DNA of 31,015 nucleotides from Lachnospiraceae bacterium UBA7182 (lineage in GTDB: Bacteria > Bacillota > Clostridia > Lachnospirales > Lachnospiraceae). The notes under the pieces were generated by a model. It was not told the origin of the DNA. It was given only the letters and a program-made list of their open reading frames with translations, and made no database searches. Within the stretch, counting starts at the first letter, position 1; each line of letters begins with the position of its first letter. A program made the translations under genes and the position numbers. This document shows, one piece after another, positions 7,408 through 15,330 of the stretch. The stretch covers positions 1 to 31,015 of the forward strand of contig DKVI01000113.1 in the NCBI GenBank assembly GCA_002491115.1. The letters are read 5' to 3'.

Positions 7408-7444
7408 CCCAAAAACTACCCCAAAACCACCCAAAAAACTACCC
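7408..7444 (-). repeat. Four C-runs; potential G-quadruplex on the minus strand
   Basis: C-runs at 7408-7410, 7419-7422, 7430-7432 and 7442-7444 are separated by 7 to 9 bases in an ACTACCCAAAA-type repeat. The minus strand therefore has four G-runs of three or more with short loops. The same DNA read on the plus strand gives a TTQK-rich peptide, like the linkers in some winged-helix proteins, so it may instead be coding debris. Confidence 0.5.
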
Positions 7445-7500
7445 AATTGTAAATAAATTTCACCTTATGCCCTCCGCCCGGAGAAAGGAGTCATGAAAAA

Positions 7501-8181
7501 ATGATAGGAACCATTGTAAACACCTGCACGATTCTGACGGGAAGCGTGATCGGAAGTATATTTAAGAAAGGAATCAAAGAGGAACAGCAAAATGCGCTGT
7601 ATACAGCCATGGGGCTGGCGGCCGCGGGGCTGGGGATCAATGCCATCGTCCAGAATATGCCCAACAGCCGGTATCCGGTACTCTTTATTGTAAGTCTCGC
7701 TTTGGGAAGCCTCATCGGGACGACGATCAATATAGACAGGCAGTTTCAGAAACTGACGGAAAAGCTTTCGGTGGGGCAGTTGAGTAAAGGCCTGTCCACA
7801 GGGATTCTTCTGTTCTGCATCGGGACTTTGTCTATCCTTGGCCCCATACAGAGCGCGCTATACGGAGACCATACCTATCTGTTTACCAACGCCACGCTGG
7901 ATCTGGTGACTTCCATGGTACTGGCTTCCACTTACGGCATCGGTATGGTATTGTCCGCGGGCGTGTTGTTCTGCTGGCAGGGACTGATCTATGCCGCCGC
8001 GCTTATGCTGGGAAATTTTATGACCGGGGATATGATGACAGAACTGTCTATTGTGGGGGGCTTTCTGATCGCCAGTTCCGGGCTGTCGATCCTGAATATC
8101 AAGGATTGCAAGACCATGAACATGCTGCCGTCGCTGGCGATCCCGGTATTGTTCTGCTGGGTGATGGGGCTGTTCTCATGA
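7501..8181 (+). CDS. DUF554-family integral membrane protein
   Basis: The 226-residue protein starts MIGTIVNTCTILTGSVIGSI, the usual start of the DUF554 (YdfK/YqgA-like) family. It is hydrophobic throughout, with about six or seven membrane segments and conserved glycine-rich turns such as GLAAAGLGINA and SLALGSLIGT. The family's function is unknown; transport has been suggested only from topology. AAGGAG at 7485-7490 lies 10 bases upstream; a nearer ATG at 7493 is followed at once by a stop and is rejected. The 3' end overlaps the convergent ANTAR gene by 6 bases, leaving no room for a terminator between them. Confidence 0.88.
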   Translation: MIGTIVNTCTILTGSVIGSIFKKGIKEEQQNALYTAMGLAAAGLGINAIVQNMPNSRYPVLFIVSLALGSLIGTTINIDRQFQKLTEKLSVGQLSKGLSTGILLFCIGTLSILGPIQSALYGDHTYLFTNATLDLVTSMVLASTYGIGMVLSAGVLFCWQGLIYAAALMLGNFMTGDMMTELSIVGGFLIASSGLSILNIKDCKTMNMLPSLAIPVLFCWVMGLFS

Positions 8182-8757
8182 GTAGGTGTTGATGATTTTT
8201 TCTGCCACCTGCCGTTTGGTGATACATAAATCCATGGCCTGCTTTTCGATATAGTGGTGCGCATGGGGTTCATCCATCTTCAGCTCATTGATCAGAAGCC
8301 ATTTGGCCCGGTTCACAAGGCGGATTTCTTCCATCTTTTTTTCGATGGAGAGCGTTTTCTTTTCCGCTTTGCGCATCCGTTCTCTGGCGCTTGCCAGGAA
8401 GCGGAGCGCCTGTGCAAGCGCCTGCCTGGAGGTGGGCTTTGACAGAGTAAAGACGCCGTGGCTTACGACTCGGTCATGAATCCCCATGTAGATCTCGGAT
8501 TTTACAAGGAGCAGCACAATCGTGCTTCCTGTGCAGGCGTCGATGGCGAACCGCACGCCCGTATCATCGGGCAGCGGCGTATTTACAATGACAAAATCAA
8601 AGTCCCGCTCGGCAAGGATTCTCTGCGCCGCGCTGACGCTGTCCACGGTCTGTACCGAAGAGAAAGCGGACTCGGGGAGCAGGGAAGATAAAGCCAAGTT
8701 CAGGTTTTCTGATGCAGAAGCGATAAGAACGCTGTATCTTCGTTCTTCCAGACTCAT
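8176..8757 (-). CDS. ANTAR-domain RNA-binding antiterminator with degenerate receiver domain
   Basis: The protein has 193 residues. Residues 7-120 follow a response-regulator receiver fold (VLIASASE first strand, FVIVNTPLP third strand, LSKP fifth strand). A coiled-coil linker covers about 125-150. The C-terminal ANTAR domain (NRAKWLLINELKMDEPHAHH, ITKRQVAEKII) is the three-helix RNA-binding unit that stabilises antiterminator hairpins. The usual phospho-acceptor Asp is Asn (N59), and the N-terminal acidic pair is Ala-Ser, so control by phosphorylation is unlikely. It is the last gene of the glutamate synthase operon and resembles NitR/NasR-type nitrogen regulators. Likely targets are the leader hairpins before the glt operon and glnN, which is inference from context. 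Confidence 0.85.
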   Translation of the reverse strand: MSLEERRYSVLIASASENLNLALSSLLPESAFSSVQTVDSVSAAQRILAERDFDFVIVNTPLPDDTGVRFAIDACTGSTIVLLLVKSEIYMGIHDRVVSHGVFTLSKPTSRQALAQALRFLASARERMRKAEKKTLSIEKKMEEIRLVNRAKWLLINELKMDEPHAHHYIEKQAMDLCITKRQVAEKIINTYS

Positions 8758-8806
8758 AGTTGATCCTCATTTCTGTGCTGGCTTATACATAGGCGTCAGT
8801 GACCGG

Positions 8807-10018
8807 CTACCTGTTACAGTAGATATCCAGGATAGAAGCAGGTATATGTGCCCGGATAAAATCACTGTTAAACGCGGCTGTCCGGGCATTTTCCAGATCT
8901 GCGGGCAGCTGTCGGAAACCGGCGAGGACGGACGCGTCGGCTTTATAAAGATTAAAGTCGGCGGCCGCAGGCAGGTCCGGATTGTGTTTCAGCCCGTACA
9001 GGCAGGCATAAAGAACCAGCGTGAACGCAAGGTACGGGTTGGCCGCGGGATCAGGGGAGCGAAGCTCTACCCGTCGGTCTTTCCCCACAGCGGCGGGGAT
9101 TCGTACCAGTTGAGAACGGTTTTCATTTGACCAGGAAATATATTTGGGCGCTTTATGATGACCGAAGCGCCGGTAAGAACTGTCTGTCGGGTTTAAAAAT
9201 ACAGTCATATCCTGGACCTTTTCAAGGATGCCCGCGATCATGGGACCGATGGGGTCTGCATGTTCCGAAGCTTCTACGGATACATTGATATGAAATCCGT
9301 TTCCCGGTCTGTCCTCCAGCGGCTTTGCGCCGAAATCCGCGAACAGCCCGTTGCGGTGGGCGATCGTCTTGGCCACCGTGCGGAATGTCATGGCATGATC
9401 GGCGGTGGTGACGGCATCCGAGTGCCGGAAATCAATCTCGTTCTGGCCCGGTCCTTCTCTGTGGTGGGAGCTTTCCGGCTGGATGCCCATCTGCTCCAGC
9501 GTAAGGCAGATTTCCCGGCGGATATTTTCCCCCCGGTCGTCGGGGGCAATGTCCATGTATCCGGCTTCATCATAAGGGATTTTGGTAGGCTGTCCGTTGT
9601 CATCCAGTTTAAAAAGATAAAATTCCTGTTCTGCGCCGAAAGCAAAGTGATACCCGGCTTTTTCGGCATCCTGGACGGCTTTTTTCAGCAGTCTTCTTGT
9701 GTCGCACGCAAAAGGCCGCCCGTCCGGATAAGTAATGCCGGAGAACATATGGATGACTCTGCCGTGTTCAGGCCGCCAGGGCAGCAGCATAAGCGTCTCC
9801 GGTTCCGGATGAAGCAGAAGGTCGGAGTGCATCTCGTCCCCGAAACCGATCACAGAAGAAGCGTCAAAGGGGATTCCATAGGTGAAAGCCCGCGAAAGTT
9901 CCTGGGGCATGATTGATATATTCTTCTGTCTGCCAAATACGTCGCAGAAGGCCAGACGGATAAATTTGACGTCTTCCTCCTGAACGTACTGCATGACCTC
10001 CTGCTTTGAATATTTCAT
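8807..10018 (-). CDS. Glutamine synthetase type I-like protein, catalytic residues altered
   Basis: The 403-residue protein has the GS fold from end to end: FCDVFG near residue 26, GAEQEF (E130, E132), GPGQNEIDF (E194), GNGFHINVS (H243), NRSQLVRIP and RRVELRSPDPAANPYL (E318). It is shorter than housekeeping GS-I (about 440-470). Two key positions differ: the metal-binding Glu expected after SHH is Arg (SHHREGPGQ, R187), and the flap Glu expected in the GxEAP segment is Lys (FGHHKAP, K289). Both losses should weaken ammonia or metal handling, so it may be a pseudo-enzyme, a regulator, or a ligase for another substrate. It sits 22 bases after GltB3 and 49 before the ANTAR gene. A true GS (type III) is encoded nearby. 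Confidence 0.85.
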   Translation of the reverse strand: MKYSKQEVMQYVQEEDVKFIRLAFCDVFGRQKNISIMPQELSRAFTYGIPFDASSVIGFGDEMHSDLLLHPEPETLMLLPWRPEHGRVIHMFSGITYPDGRPFACDTRRLLKKAVQDAEKAGYHFAFGAEQEFYLFKLDDNGQPTKIPYDEAGYMDIAPDDRGENIRREICLTLEQMGIQPESSHHREGPGQNEIDFRHSDAVTTADHAMTFRTVAKTIAHRNGLFADFGAKPLEDRPGNGFHINVSVEASEHADPIGPMIAGILEKVQDMTVFLNPTDSSYRRFGHHKAPKYISWSNENRSQLVRIPAAVGKDRRVELRSPDPAANPYLAFTLVLYACLYGLKHNPDLPAAADFNLYKADASVLAGFRQLPADLENARTAAFNSDFIRAHIPASILDIYCNR

Positions 10019-10040
10019 GGTCTTTTCTTCCTTCTTTCTC

Positions 10041-10763
10041 TTAATTCGCTACATACATCTGTTTATAGGGATTTTTGCTGTCCGGTGACACGACGGTGAA
10101 AGAAGAACGCATGATTTCTTCCGGATCACGGCCGAACAGGCTGCAATATTCCTCCACATGGGCTCGGATCTCATCTAAATCTTTCCCGTCTGCGTGTCTG
10201 GTTGTGACCTGCCTGGGGAACTTGATATTTTTACAGTCGCCCCGCAGGTACATCTTTCCGCCGTGCATACCGGTACACGGAAAATTCCCCACAATACGGC
10301 GTTCTTTAGCGTCAAGTCCCAGGACGATAATGCTGCCGCCGGCCTGGTATTCGCCCAGGAAGCTTCCCGCGACGCCGCCGATGACCATGACCGGCGATTT
10401 GTCTTTATAGGCTTTCATATGGATACCTGCACGGTATCCGGCATTGCCTTTGATAAATATTTTTCCGCCGCGCATGGCATATCCGGCAGCGTCGCCGATA
10501 TTGCCGTGGATGATGATCTTGCCTTCATTCATCGTATCGCCCACCGCGTCCTGCGCGTTGGCGCAGACAATGATGGACGCGCCGTTTAAATAAGCCCCCA
10601 GAGCGTTGCCGGGAACGCCGTGAATGGTGATGGAATGACTGCCCATACCGGCAGCGATAAACCGTTGTCCGCGGCAGCCGGTTAAGATACAGTCGCTGTC
10701 TGCGGCGCGCAGCCGCTGGTTCAGTTCTCTGTGCTCAAGGTCTTTGATATCGATAGATACCAT
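10041..10763 (-). CDS. Glutamate synthase GXGXG-domain subunit (GltB3-type)
   Basis: The 240-residue protein is a right-handed beta-helix of the glutamate synthase alpha-subunit C-terminal type. It has repeated G-x-x-G-x-x-x-G turns: GVPGNALGAYLNG, GNIGDAAGYAMRGG, GNAGYRAGIHMK, GGVAGSFLGEYQAGG. In canonical GltB this domain is fused to the end of the FMN domain and helps shape the ammonia tunnel; here it is a separate gene, as in archaeal-type split enzymes. The last 70 residues extend beyond the helix. It lies 40 bases after GltB2 in the same operon. No gltD-like flavoprotein is present in the window. Confidence 0.88.
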   Translation of the reverse strand: MVSIDIKDLEHRELNQRLRAADSDCILTGCRGQRFIAAGMGSHSITIHGVPGNALGAYLNGASIIVCANAQDAVGDTMNEGKIIIHGNIGDAAGYAMRGGKIFIKGNAGYRAGIHMKAYKDKSPVMVIGGVAGSFLGEYQAGGSIIVLGLDAKERRIVGNFPCTGMHGGKMYLRGDCKNIKFPRQVTTRHADGKDLDEIRAHVEEYCSLFGRDPEEIMRSSFTVVSPDSKNPYKQMYVAN

Positions 10764-10803
10764 ATTATATCACACCTCCGGATGTTTTTCTTATTTATTT
10801 TTT

Positions 10804-12309
10804 CTATTCTCCTGCATGGGAAATGCCAAGGATCTCAAGTTCTTTTTCCGTCAGTCCGATGCCCCGAAGCATCAGACGGTTGCCTTTCAGGGCTTCGATG
10901 GAGTTGATTCCCATGCCGCCCATCAGTTCCTTGATTTCATGCCGCCATGCAGTCATAAGGTTGATCAGGCGTTCGCTTCCTGCATCCGGGTCCAGCCTTT
11001 TCACAAGCTCGGGGTTCTGGGTGGCGATGCCCCAGTTGCATTTGCCGCTCTGACAGGTGCGGCACAGGTGGCAGCCTAAAGCCAGAAGGGCGGCGGTGGC
11101 CACATAACAGGCGTCCGCGCCCAGAGCGACCGCTTTGACCACGTCTGAAGCGCTCCTGATACTGCCGCCTGCCACTAAGGATACATGATTTCGGATGCCT
11201 TCATCCCGGAGCCTCTGGTCCACGGCTGCCAGCGCCAGTTCGATGGGGATGCCCACATTGTCGCGGATGCGGGTGGGGGCCGCTCCTGTGCCGCCCCTGA
11301 AGCCGTCGATGGCAATGATATCCGCGCCGCTCCGGGCGATTCCGCTGGCGATGGCCGCGATATTATGGACGGCCGCCACTTTGACGATAACGGGCTTTTT
11401 ATATTCGGTAGCTTCTTTCAGGGAGAAGATAAGCTGCCTTAAATCCTCGATGGAATAAATATCATGGTGAGGCGCGGGAGAGATGGCGTCGGAACCTTCC
11501 GGAATCATACGGGTGCGGGAGATATCCCCAACAATCTTCGTTCCCGGCAGATGTCCGCCGATGCCGGGTTTTGCGCCCTGTCCCATCTTGATCTCGATGG
11601 CGGCGCCCGCGTTCAGATATTCTTCATAGACGCCGAAACGTCCGGACGCTACCTGGACGATGGTATTTTCTCCATAGCAGTAAAAATCTTCATGCAGTCC
11701 GCCCTCGCCGGTATTGTATAAGATACCCAGTTCGGTGGCGGCTCTTGCCAGGGACGCATGGGCGTTGTAGCTGATGGAGCCATAGCTCATGGCCGAGAAC
11801 ATGACCGGCATGGACAGTTCAATCTGGGGCGGCAGTTCGCAGATCAGCCTGCCCTGTTGGTCTTTTTGTACTTTTTGAGGCTTCTGGCCTAAAAACACCC
11901 GTGTCTCCATGGGCTCGCGCAGCGGGTCGATGGGCGGGTTGGTCACCTGGGAAGCGTTGATCAGGATCTTATCCCAGTATACGGGCAAAGGCCTGGGATT
12001 GCCCATGGAAGATAAAAGTACGCCGCCGCTGGCGGCCTGTTTATAGATTTCCTTGATGGTATCGTCGGGCCAGTTGGCGTTTTCCCGCAGGGTGCAGTCG
12101 CTTTTTACGATTTTTAAAGCCCGGGTGGGGCAGAGGGCCACGCATCTGTGGCAGTTGACGCATTTACTTTCGTCGCTGATCATGATGCCGCGTTTGGCGT
12201 CAAAGCTGTGGACGCCGTTGGCGCACTGCTTTTCACAGATGCGGCAGGAAGTGCAGCGGCTGTCGTTTCGGATTACTTCAAATTCCGGGTATATATAATT
12301 TATTTTCAT
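10804..12309 (-). CDS. Glutamate synthase FMN domain with N-terminal ferredoxin module (GltB2-type)
   Basis: The 501-residue protein makes glutamate from 2-oxoglutarate and channelled ammonia. Residues 19-60 hold two CxxCxxCxxxC motifs (C19, C22, C25, C29 and C50, C53, C56, C60) for two [4Fe-4S] clusters. The synthase barrel follows (MSYGSISYNAHASLARAATE, TGEGGLHEDF, KPGIGGHLPG, DGFRGGTGAAP, VAGGSIRSASDVVKA). CHLCRTCQSGKC followed by GIATQ is the [3Fe-4S] site next to FMN. Built-in ferredoxin domains and the lack of a GltD suggest that reduced ferredoxin or an unseen flavoprotein supplies electrons. Its ATG shares one base with the GltB1 stop (TGATG), so translation is coupled. Confidence 0.92.
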   Translation of the reverse strand: MKINYIYPEFEVIRNDSRCTSCRICEKQCANGVHSFDAKRGIMISDESKCVNCHRCVALCPTRALKIVKSDCTLRENANWPDDTIKEIYKQAASGGVLLSSMGNPRPLPVYWDKILINASQVTNPPIDPLREPMETRVFLGQKPQKVQKDQQGRLICELPPQIELSMPVMFSAMSYGSISYNAHASLARAATELGILYNTGEGGLHEDFYCYGENTIVQVASGRFGVYEEYLNAGAAIEIKMGQGAKPGIGGHLPGTKIVGDISRTRMIPEGSDAISPAPHHDIYSIEDLRQLIFSLKEATEYKKPVIVKVAAVHNIAAIASGIARSGADIIAIDGFRGGTGAAPTRIRDNVGIPIELALAAVDQRLRDEGIRNHVSLVAGGSIRSASDVVKAVALGADACYVATAALLALGCHLCRTCQSGKCNWGIATQNPELVKRLDPDAGSERLINLMTAWRHEIKELMGGMGINSIEALKGNRLMLRGIGLTEKELEILGISHAGE

Positions 12310-13403
12310 CAGAATGCACCGTCCTTTACTCGAATGATGACAGGTTCCCCGCCGGCGGGCGCCCAGATATTCTCCGCATCCGGCTCCATGGCGCGGATGG
12401 CGCTTTCCTCGCTGGAGATAAAGACTTTATCGTCTTTTTCTCCGACGACCATGGAACGCAGTTTTAAGCGGTCATTGAGCGCCATCAGCCCGCCGTTAAA
12501 GCCGAAGACGATGGAAAAGGGGCCTGTGACCAGGAGGCTTGGGAAGAGTGTGCGAAGATAGATATGCTTCTGCTTGTCTTCCAGGTCTGTCTTGTCTGCA
12601 ATGGTACTCCAGAAGGGCGCGGCAATGACGCTGGCGGCCTCGCCTAATGTAAGCCCCTGGATGCGCACCAGGTAATCCATGATGTAAGTGATGACTTCGG
12701 TGTCCGTCTGAAGGCTGCATTTATAACCGAACATTTCGATAAAGCGGCGGTTGGCGTCATAGGAAGAGATCTCGCCGTTATGTACGATCGAGTAATCAAG
12801 CAGTGTAAAAGGATGGGCGCCGCCCCACCAGCCGGGCGTGTTGGTAGGATACCGTCCGTGGGCGGTCCAGGAGTAGCCTTCGTATTCTTCCAGTCTGTAA
12901 AAGACACCCACGTCCTCGGGATATCCCACGGCTTTGAAAGTTCCCATATTTTTCCCGCTGGAAAATACATAAGCGCCGGGAAACTCCGTATTGATCTTCA
13001 TGACCGTCCGGGCCACAAATTCTTTTTCGTCCAGCTGCAGAGACGCCAGGACGGATTTTAAAGGAGCTACAAAATATCGCCATATAACAGGTTCGTCTGT
13101 GATCTCCGGAATCTTGCGGGTAGGGATGATCTCGGATTTGACGATCTCGAACCGTTCTTTTAAGAAAACTTCACAGTCTTTGCGCGTGGCGCGCTCGTTA
13201 AAAAACATATGTAAAGCATAAAAATCTTTGTATTCAGGATAAATCCCATATCCTGCAAAACCGCCTCCCAGTCCGTTGGAACGGTCATGCATGGGCTTCA
13301 TGGCCTGCGCGATCCGCTCGCCGGTCATCCGCTTTCCCTCTCTGGAAATGACGGCGGTGATGGCGCACCCTGAAGGAATGCGTACCTGGCCTTCTAATTT
13401 CAT
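12309..13403 (-). CDS. Class II glutamine amidotransferase subunit of glutamate synthase (GltB1-type)
   Basis: The 364-residue protein releases ammonia from glutamine. It has the Ntn-hydrolase features of class II amidotransferases: GCAIT with a candidate nucleophile Cys13, HGRYPTNT, the HNGEI loop, and LQTDTEVITY. The nucleophile is not at position 2, so a 12-residue propeptide must be removed for activity, as in many GltB proteins. The stretch after residue 300 carries FISSEESAIRAM, the usual end of the domain. It is the first gene of the operon, starting about 98 bases after the likely transcription start. The minus-strand ribosome-binding site AGAGGA lies about 10 bases before the ATG. 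Confidence 0.9.
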   Translation of the reverse strand: MKLEGQVRIPSGCAITAVISREGKRMTGERIAQAMKPMHDRSNGLGGGFAGYGIYPEYKDFYALHMFFNERATRKDCEVFLKERFEIVKSEIIPTRKIPEITDEPVIWRYFVAPLKSVLASLQLDEKEFVARTVMKINTEFPGAYVFSSGKNMGTFKAVGYPEDVGVFYRLEEYEGYSWTAHGRYPTNTPGWWGGAHPFTLLDYSIVHNGEISSYDANRRFIEMFGYKCSLQTDTEVITYIMDYLVRIQGLTLGEAASVIAAPFWSTIADKTDLEDKQKHIYLRTLFPSLLVTGPFSIVFGFNGGLMALNDRLKLRSMVVGEKDDKVFISSEESAIRAMEPDAENIWAPAGGEPVIIRVKDGAF

Positions 13404-13431
13404 CTTTTTTCAGTCCTCTCTGGAAAAATAA

Positions 13432-13497
13432 GAGCAAAAAAGCGCTCATTTTGGCGCAGATATACACAGGTCTGCACTAAAATGAACGCCTTTGCTC
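13432..13497 (-). terminator. Leader hairpin with U-tract before the glt operon (candidate attenuator)
   Basis: Long arms (13479-13497 and 13432-13452) pair almost perfectly, with an inner GCAGA/TCTGC stem. On the minus strand the hairpin is followed by, and partly includes, a run of six T (plus-strand A at 13436-13441). It begins within a few bases of the expected transcription start and lies before the first gene, so it should stop most transcripts unless relieved. Its 5' arm (GAGCAAAGGCGTTC) resembles the two glnN leader hairpins. Confidence 0.75.
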
Positions 13498-13507
13498 ATT
13501 ACAAAGT

Positions 13508-13536
13508 ACTATATAACAGAATCGGGGAGCTGTCAA
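13508..13536 (-). promoter_or_regulatory. Promoter of the glutamate synthase operon
   Basis: Read on the minus strand: TTGACA (13531-13536), 17 bases, TATAGT (13508-13513). Transcription should start near 13501, leaving a leader of about 98 bases that is mostly the attenuator hairpin. Confidence 0.8.
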
Positions 13537-13626
13537 GGAAAATGTGCAGCGTCCAGCGTGGTTTTCTTTGTATTATATATGGAGAAAGACGCTGCTTCAA
13601 GTGTTTCCGGGGGAAGTTCATAAACC

Positions 13627-13655
13627 TTGCGTTACCATGCCCTCCGTGTTAAAAT
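13627..13655 (+). promoter_or_regulatory. Promoter of the AAA-ATPase/nuclease gene
   Basis: TTGCGT at 13627-13632, 17 bases, TAAAAT at 13650-13655, about 33 bases upstream of the start codon. It is divergent from the glt operon promoter. Confidence 0.5.
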
Positions 13656-13688
13656 TAGGCTACACCAGACAGAGAGGAGCGTAGAACC

Positions 13689-15320
13689 ATGGGGATGTTC
13701 GTGAATCCGGATAACAGCGCGTTTTGTGTTGCGTTAAATTCGGAGATCTATGTTGATAAGACCATGCTGCTGGCATATACGAATAAAGTGATGGATACAA
13801 ACAGTTGTTTTATATGCAACAGCCGTCCGCGCCGGTTTGGAAAGTCGATCACGGCGAATATGCTCACTGCGTATTACAGCAGGGGAAGCGATTCAGAAGA
13901 TCTGTTTGAAGATAAAAAGATCAGCAGATGCGGTTCGTACAGAGAGCATCTGAATCGATACGATGTTATTCGTTTTGATTTGCAGTGGTTTCTTTCTTCG
14001 TCAAAACCGGTGGAGACGATCGTGCCGCGGATCGAGGAAAGCATCATTGCGGAATTGAAAGAATATTTTCCGCAGGAGATTTCATCCGCGGCGTTCTCGC
14101 TGCCTGAGGCGCTGGCCGCAATGCATAAAGCGTCTGGCAGGAAGTTTATCATAATTATTGACGAGTGGGACGCATTGATCCGTGATGAGGCGGAAAATAC
14201 GTCTGTGCAGGAAACGTATATAGATTTTCTCAGGAGTCTGTTTAAGGGTACGCATCCCACAGAATTTATTCATCTTGCGTATCTGACAGGTATTTTACCT
14301 GTTAAAAAGCTGAAAACCCAGTCTGCTTTGAATAACTTTGAGGAATTTACCATGTTAAGTCCGGGACCTTTCGCGCCGTTTATCGGTTTTACTGAGGAGG
14401 AAGTCAAAGAACTGAGCAGACAGTATCACAGAGATTTTGAGGAAGTCAAGAGATGGTATGACGGATATGTCTTTGCATATGCGGCGCCTGTGGATGAAAC
14501 AGCAGGTCATGCAGACAGGCTGCAGGTGTATAACCCCATGGCTGTTGATCAGGTGATGAGGCGCGGCGCGTTTGAAAGTTACTGGTCTAAAACAGGTACT
14601 TATGATTCCATTGTGCCATTGATTGGCAGAGATTTTGACGGGCTGAAAACCTCGGTTATAGCCATGTTGTCGGGAGAAAGCGTAAAGGTAAGGACAAGAA
14701 CTTACCAGAATGATATGGTCAGTTTTAAAAATAAAGACGATATTTTGACAGCATTGATTCATCTTGGCTATCTGGCTTATGATCAGAAGGATAAGACAGC
14801 CTTTATTCCGAATGAGGAAATCCGCAGCGAATTTATTGATGCGATAGAAGACGATAAATGGGATGATTTGCTGAAATTCCAACAGAAGTCAGAAACGTTA
14901 TTAAACGCGACACTGAATATGGATGAAAAAGCAGTTGCAGATATAATTGATGAGATTCATATGGGGTGTACTTCTATTATTCAGTATAACGATGAAAACT
15001 CTCTGAGCAGCGTGCTGGCCATTGCGTATCTTAGTGCGATGCAGTATTATTTTAAACCCGTAAGGGAGTTGCCCACGGGCAGAGGGTTTGCGGATTTTGT
15101 GTTCCTTCCCAAGACAGCGTATGTGGGACAACTGCCTGCGCTGGTAGTGGAATTGAAATGGAATAAGAGCGTAAAAACTGCGATCCGGCAGATCAGGGAC
15201 AGACAGTACACCAAAGCGCTGGAACATTATACTGGAACAATTCTGCTTGTCGGGATCAGTTACAGTAAGAAAAATTCCGCGCATAAATGTCTGATTGAAA
15301 GGCTGGATGTGAAAAAATAA
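13689..15320 (+). CDS. AAA-ATPase-like protein with C-terminal PD-(D/E)XK nuclease-like domain
   Basis: The 543-residue protein belongs to the AAA-ATPase_like / PDDEXK_9 family abundant in gut Firmicutes and Bacteroidetes. YVDKTMLL precedes the nucleotide loop NSRPRRFGKSITANML (R46-K52 region). FIIIIDEWDAL (D158, E159) is the Walker B strand, and RWYDGY marks the end of the ATPase part. Near the C-terminus, GFADFVFLP and ALVVELKWNKS give the D...ExK arrangement of a restriction-like nuclease fold. The biological role of the family is unknown. AGGAG at 13675-13679 lies 9 bases before the ATG. It sits as a single gene between two nitrogen operons, with no functional link that I can see; these genes often occur in many copies and move between sites. 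Confidence 0.85.
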   Translation: MGMFVNPDNSAFCVALNSEIYVDKTMLLAYTNKVMDTNSCFICNSRPRRFGKSITANMLTAYYSRGSDSEDLFEDKKISRCGSYREHLNRYDVIRFDLQWFLSSSKPVETIVPRIEESIIAELKEYFPQEISSAAFSLPEALAAMHKASGRKFIIIIDEWDALIRDEAENTSVQETYIDFLRSLFKGTHPTEFIHLAYLTGILPVKKLKTQSALNNFEEFTMLSPGPFAPFIGFTEEEVKELSRQYHRDFEEVKRWYDGYVFAYAAPVDETAGHADRLQVYNPMAVDQVMRRGAFESYWSKTGTYDSIVPLIGRDFDGLKTSVIAMLSGESVKVRTRTYQNDMVSFKNKDDILTALIHLGYLAYDQKDKTAFIPNEEIRSEFIDAIEDDKWDDLLKFQQKSETLLNATLNMDEKAVADIIDEIHMGCTSIIQYNDENSLSSVLAIAYLSAMQYYFKPVRELPTGRGFADFVFLPKTAYVGQLPALVVELKWNKSVKTAIRQIRDRQYTKALEHYTGTILLVGISYSKKNSAHKCLIERLDVKK

Positions 15321-15330
15321 AAAACAGGGG

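Noticed and set aside
7119..7444. CRISPR-like repeat array
   Set aside because: The repeats are only about 10 bases, unevenly spaced and partly inverted, with no spacer regularity and no cas genes.
8522..9916. Long plus-strand open frames (202 and 218 codons) across the GS-like gene
   Set aside because: They lie antisense to a clear GS fold, have no ribosome-binding sites and show no family motifs.
13404..13640. Canonical ANTAR target (two hairpins with six-base loops) before the glt operon
   Set aside because: The loops present are about 10 bases here and 4-5 bases before glnN; I could not place the conserved A1/G4 hexaloop pair, so only a generic attenuator is claimed.
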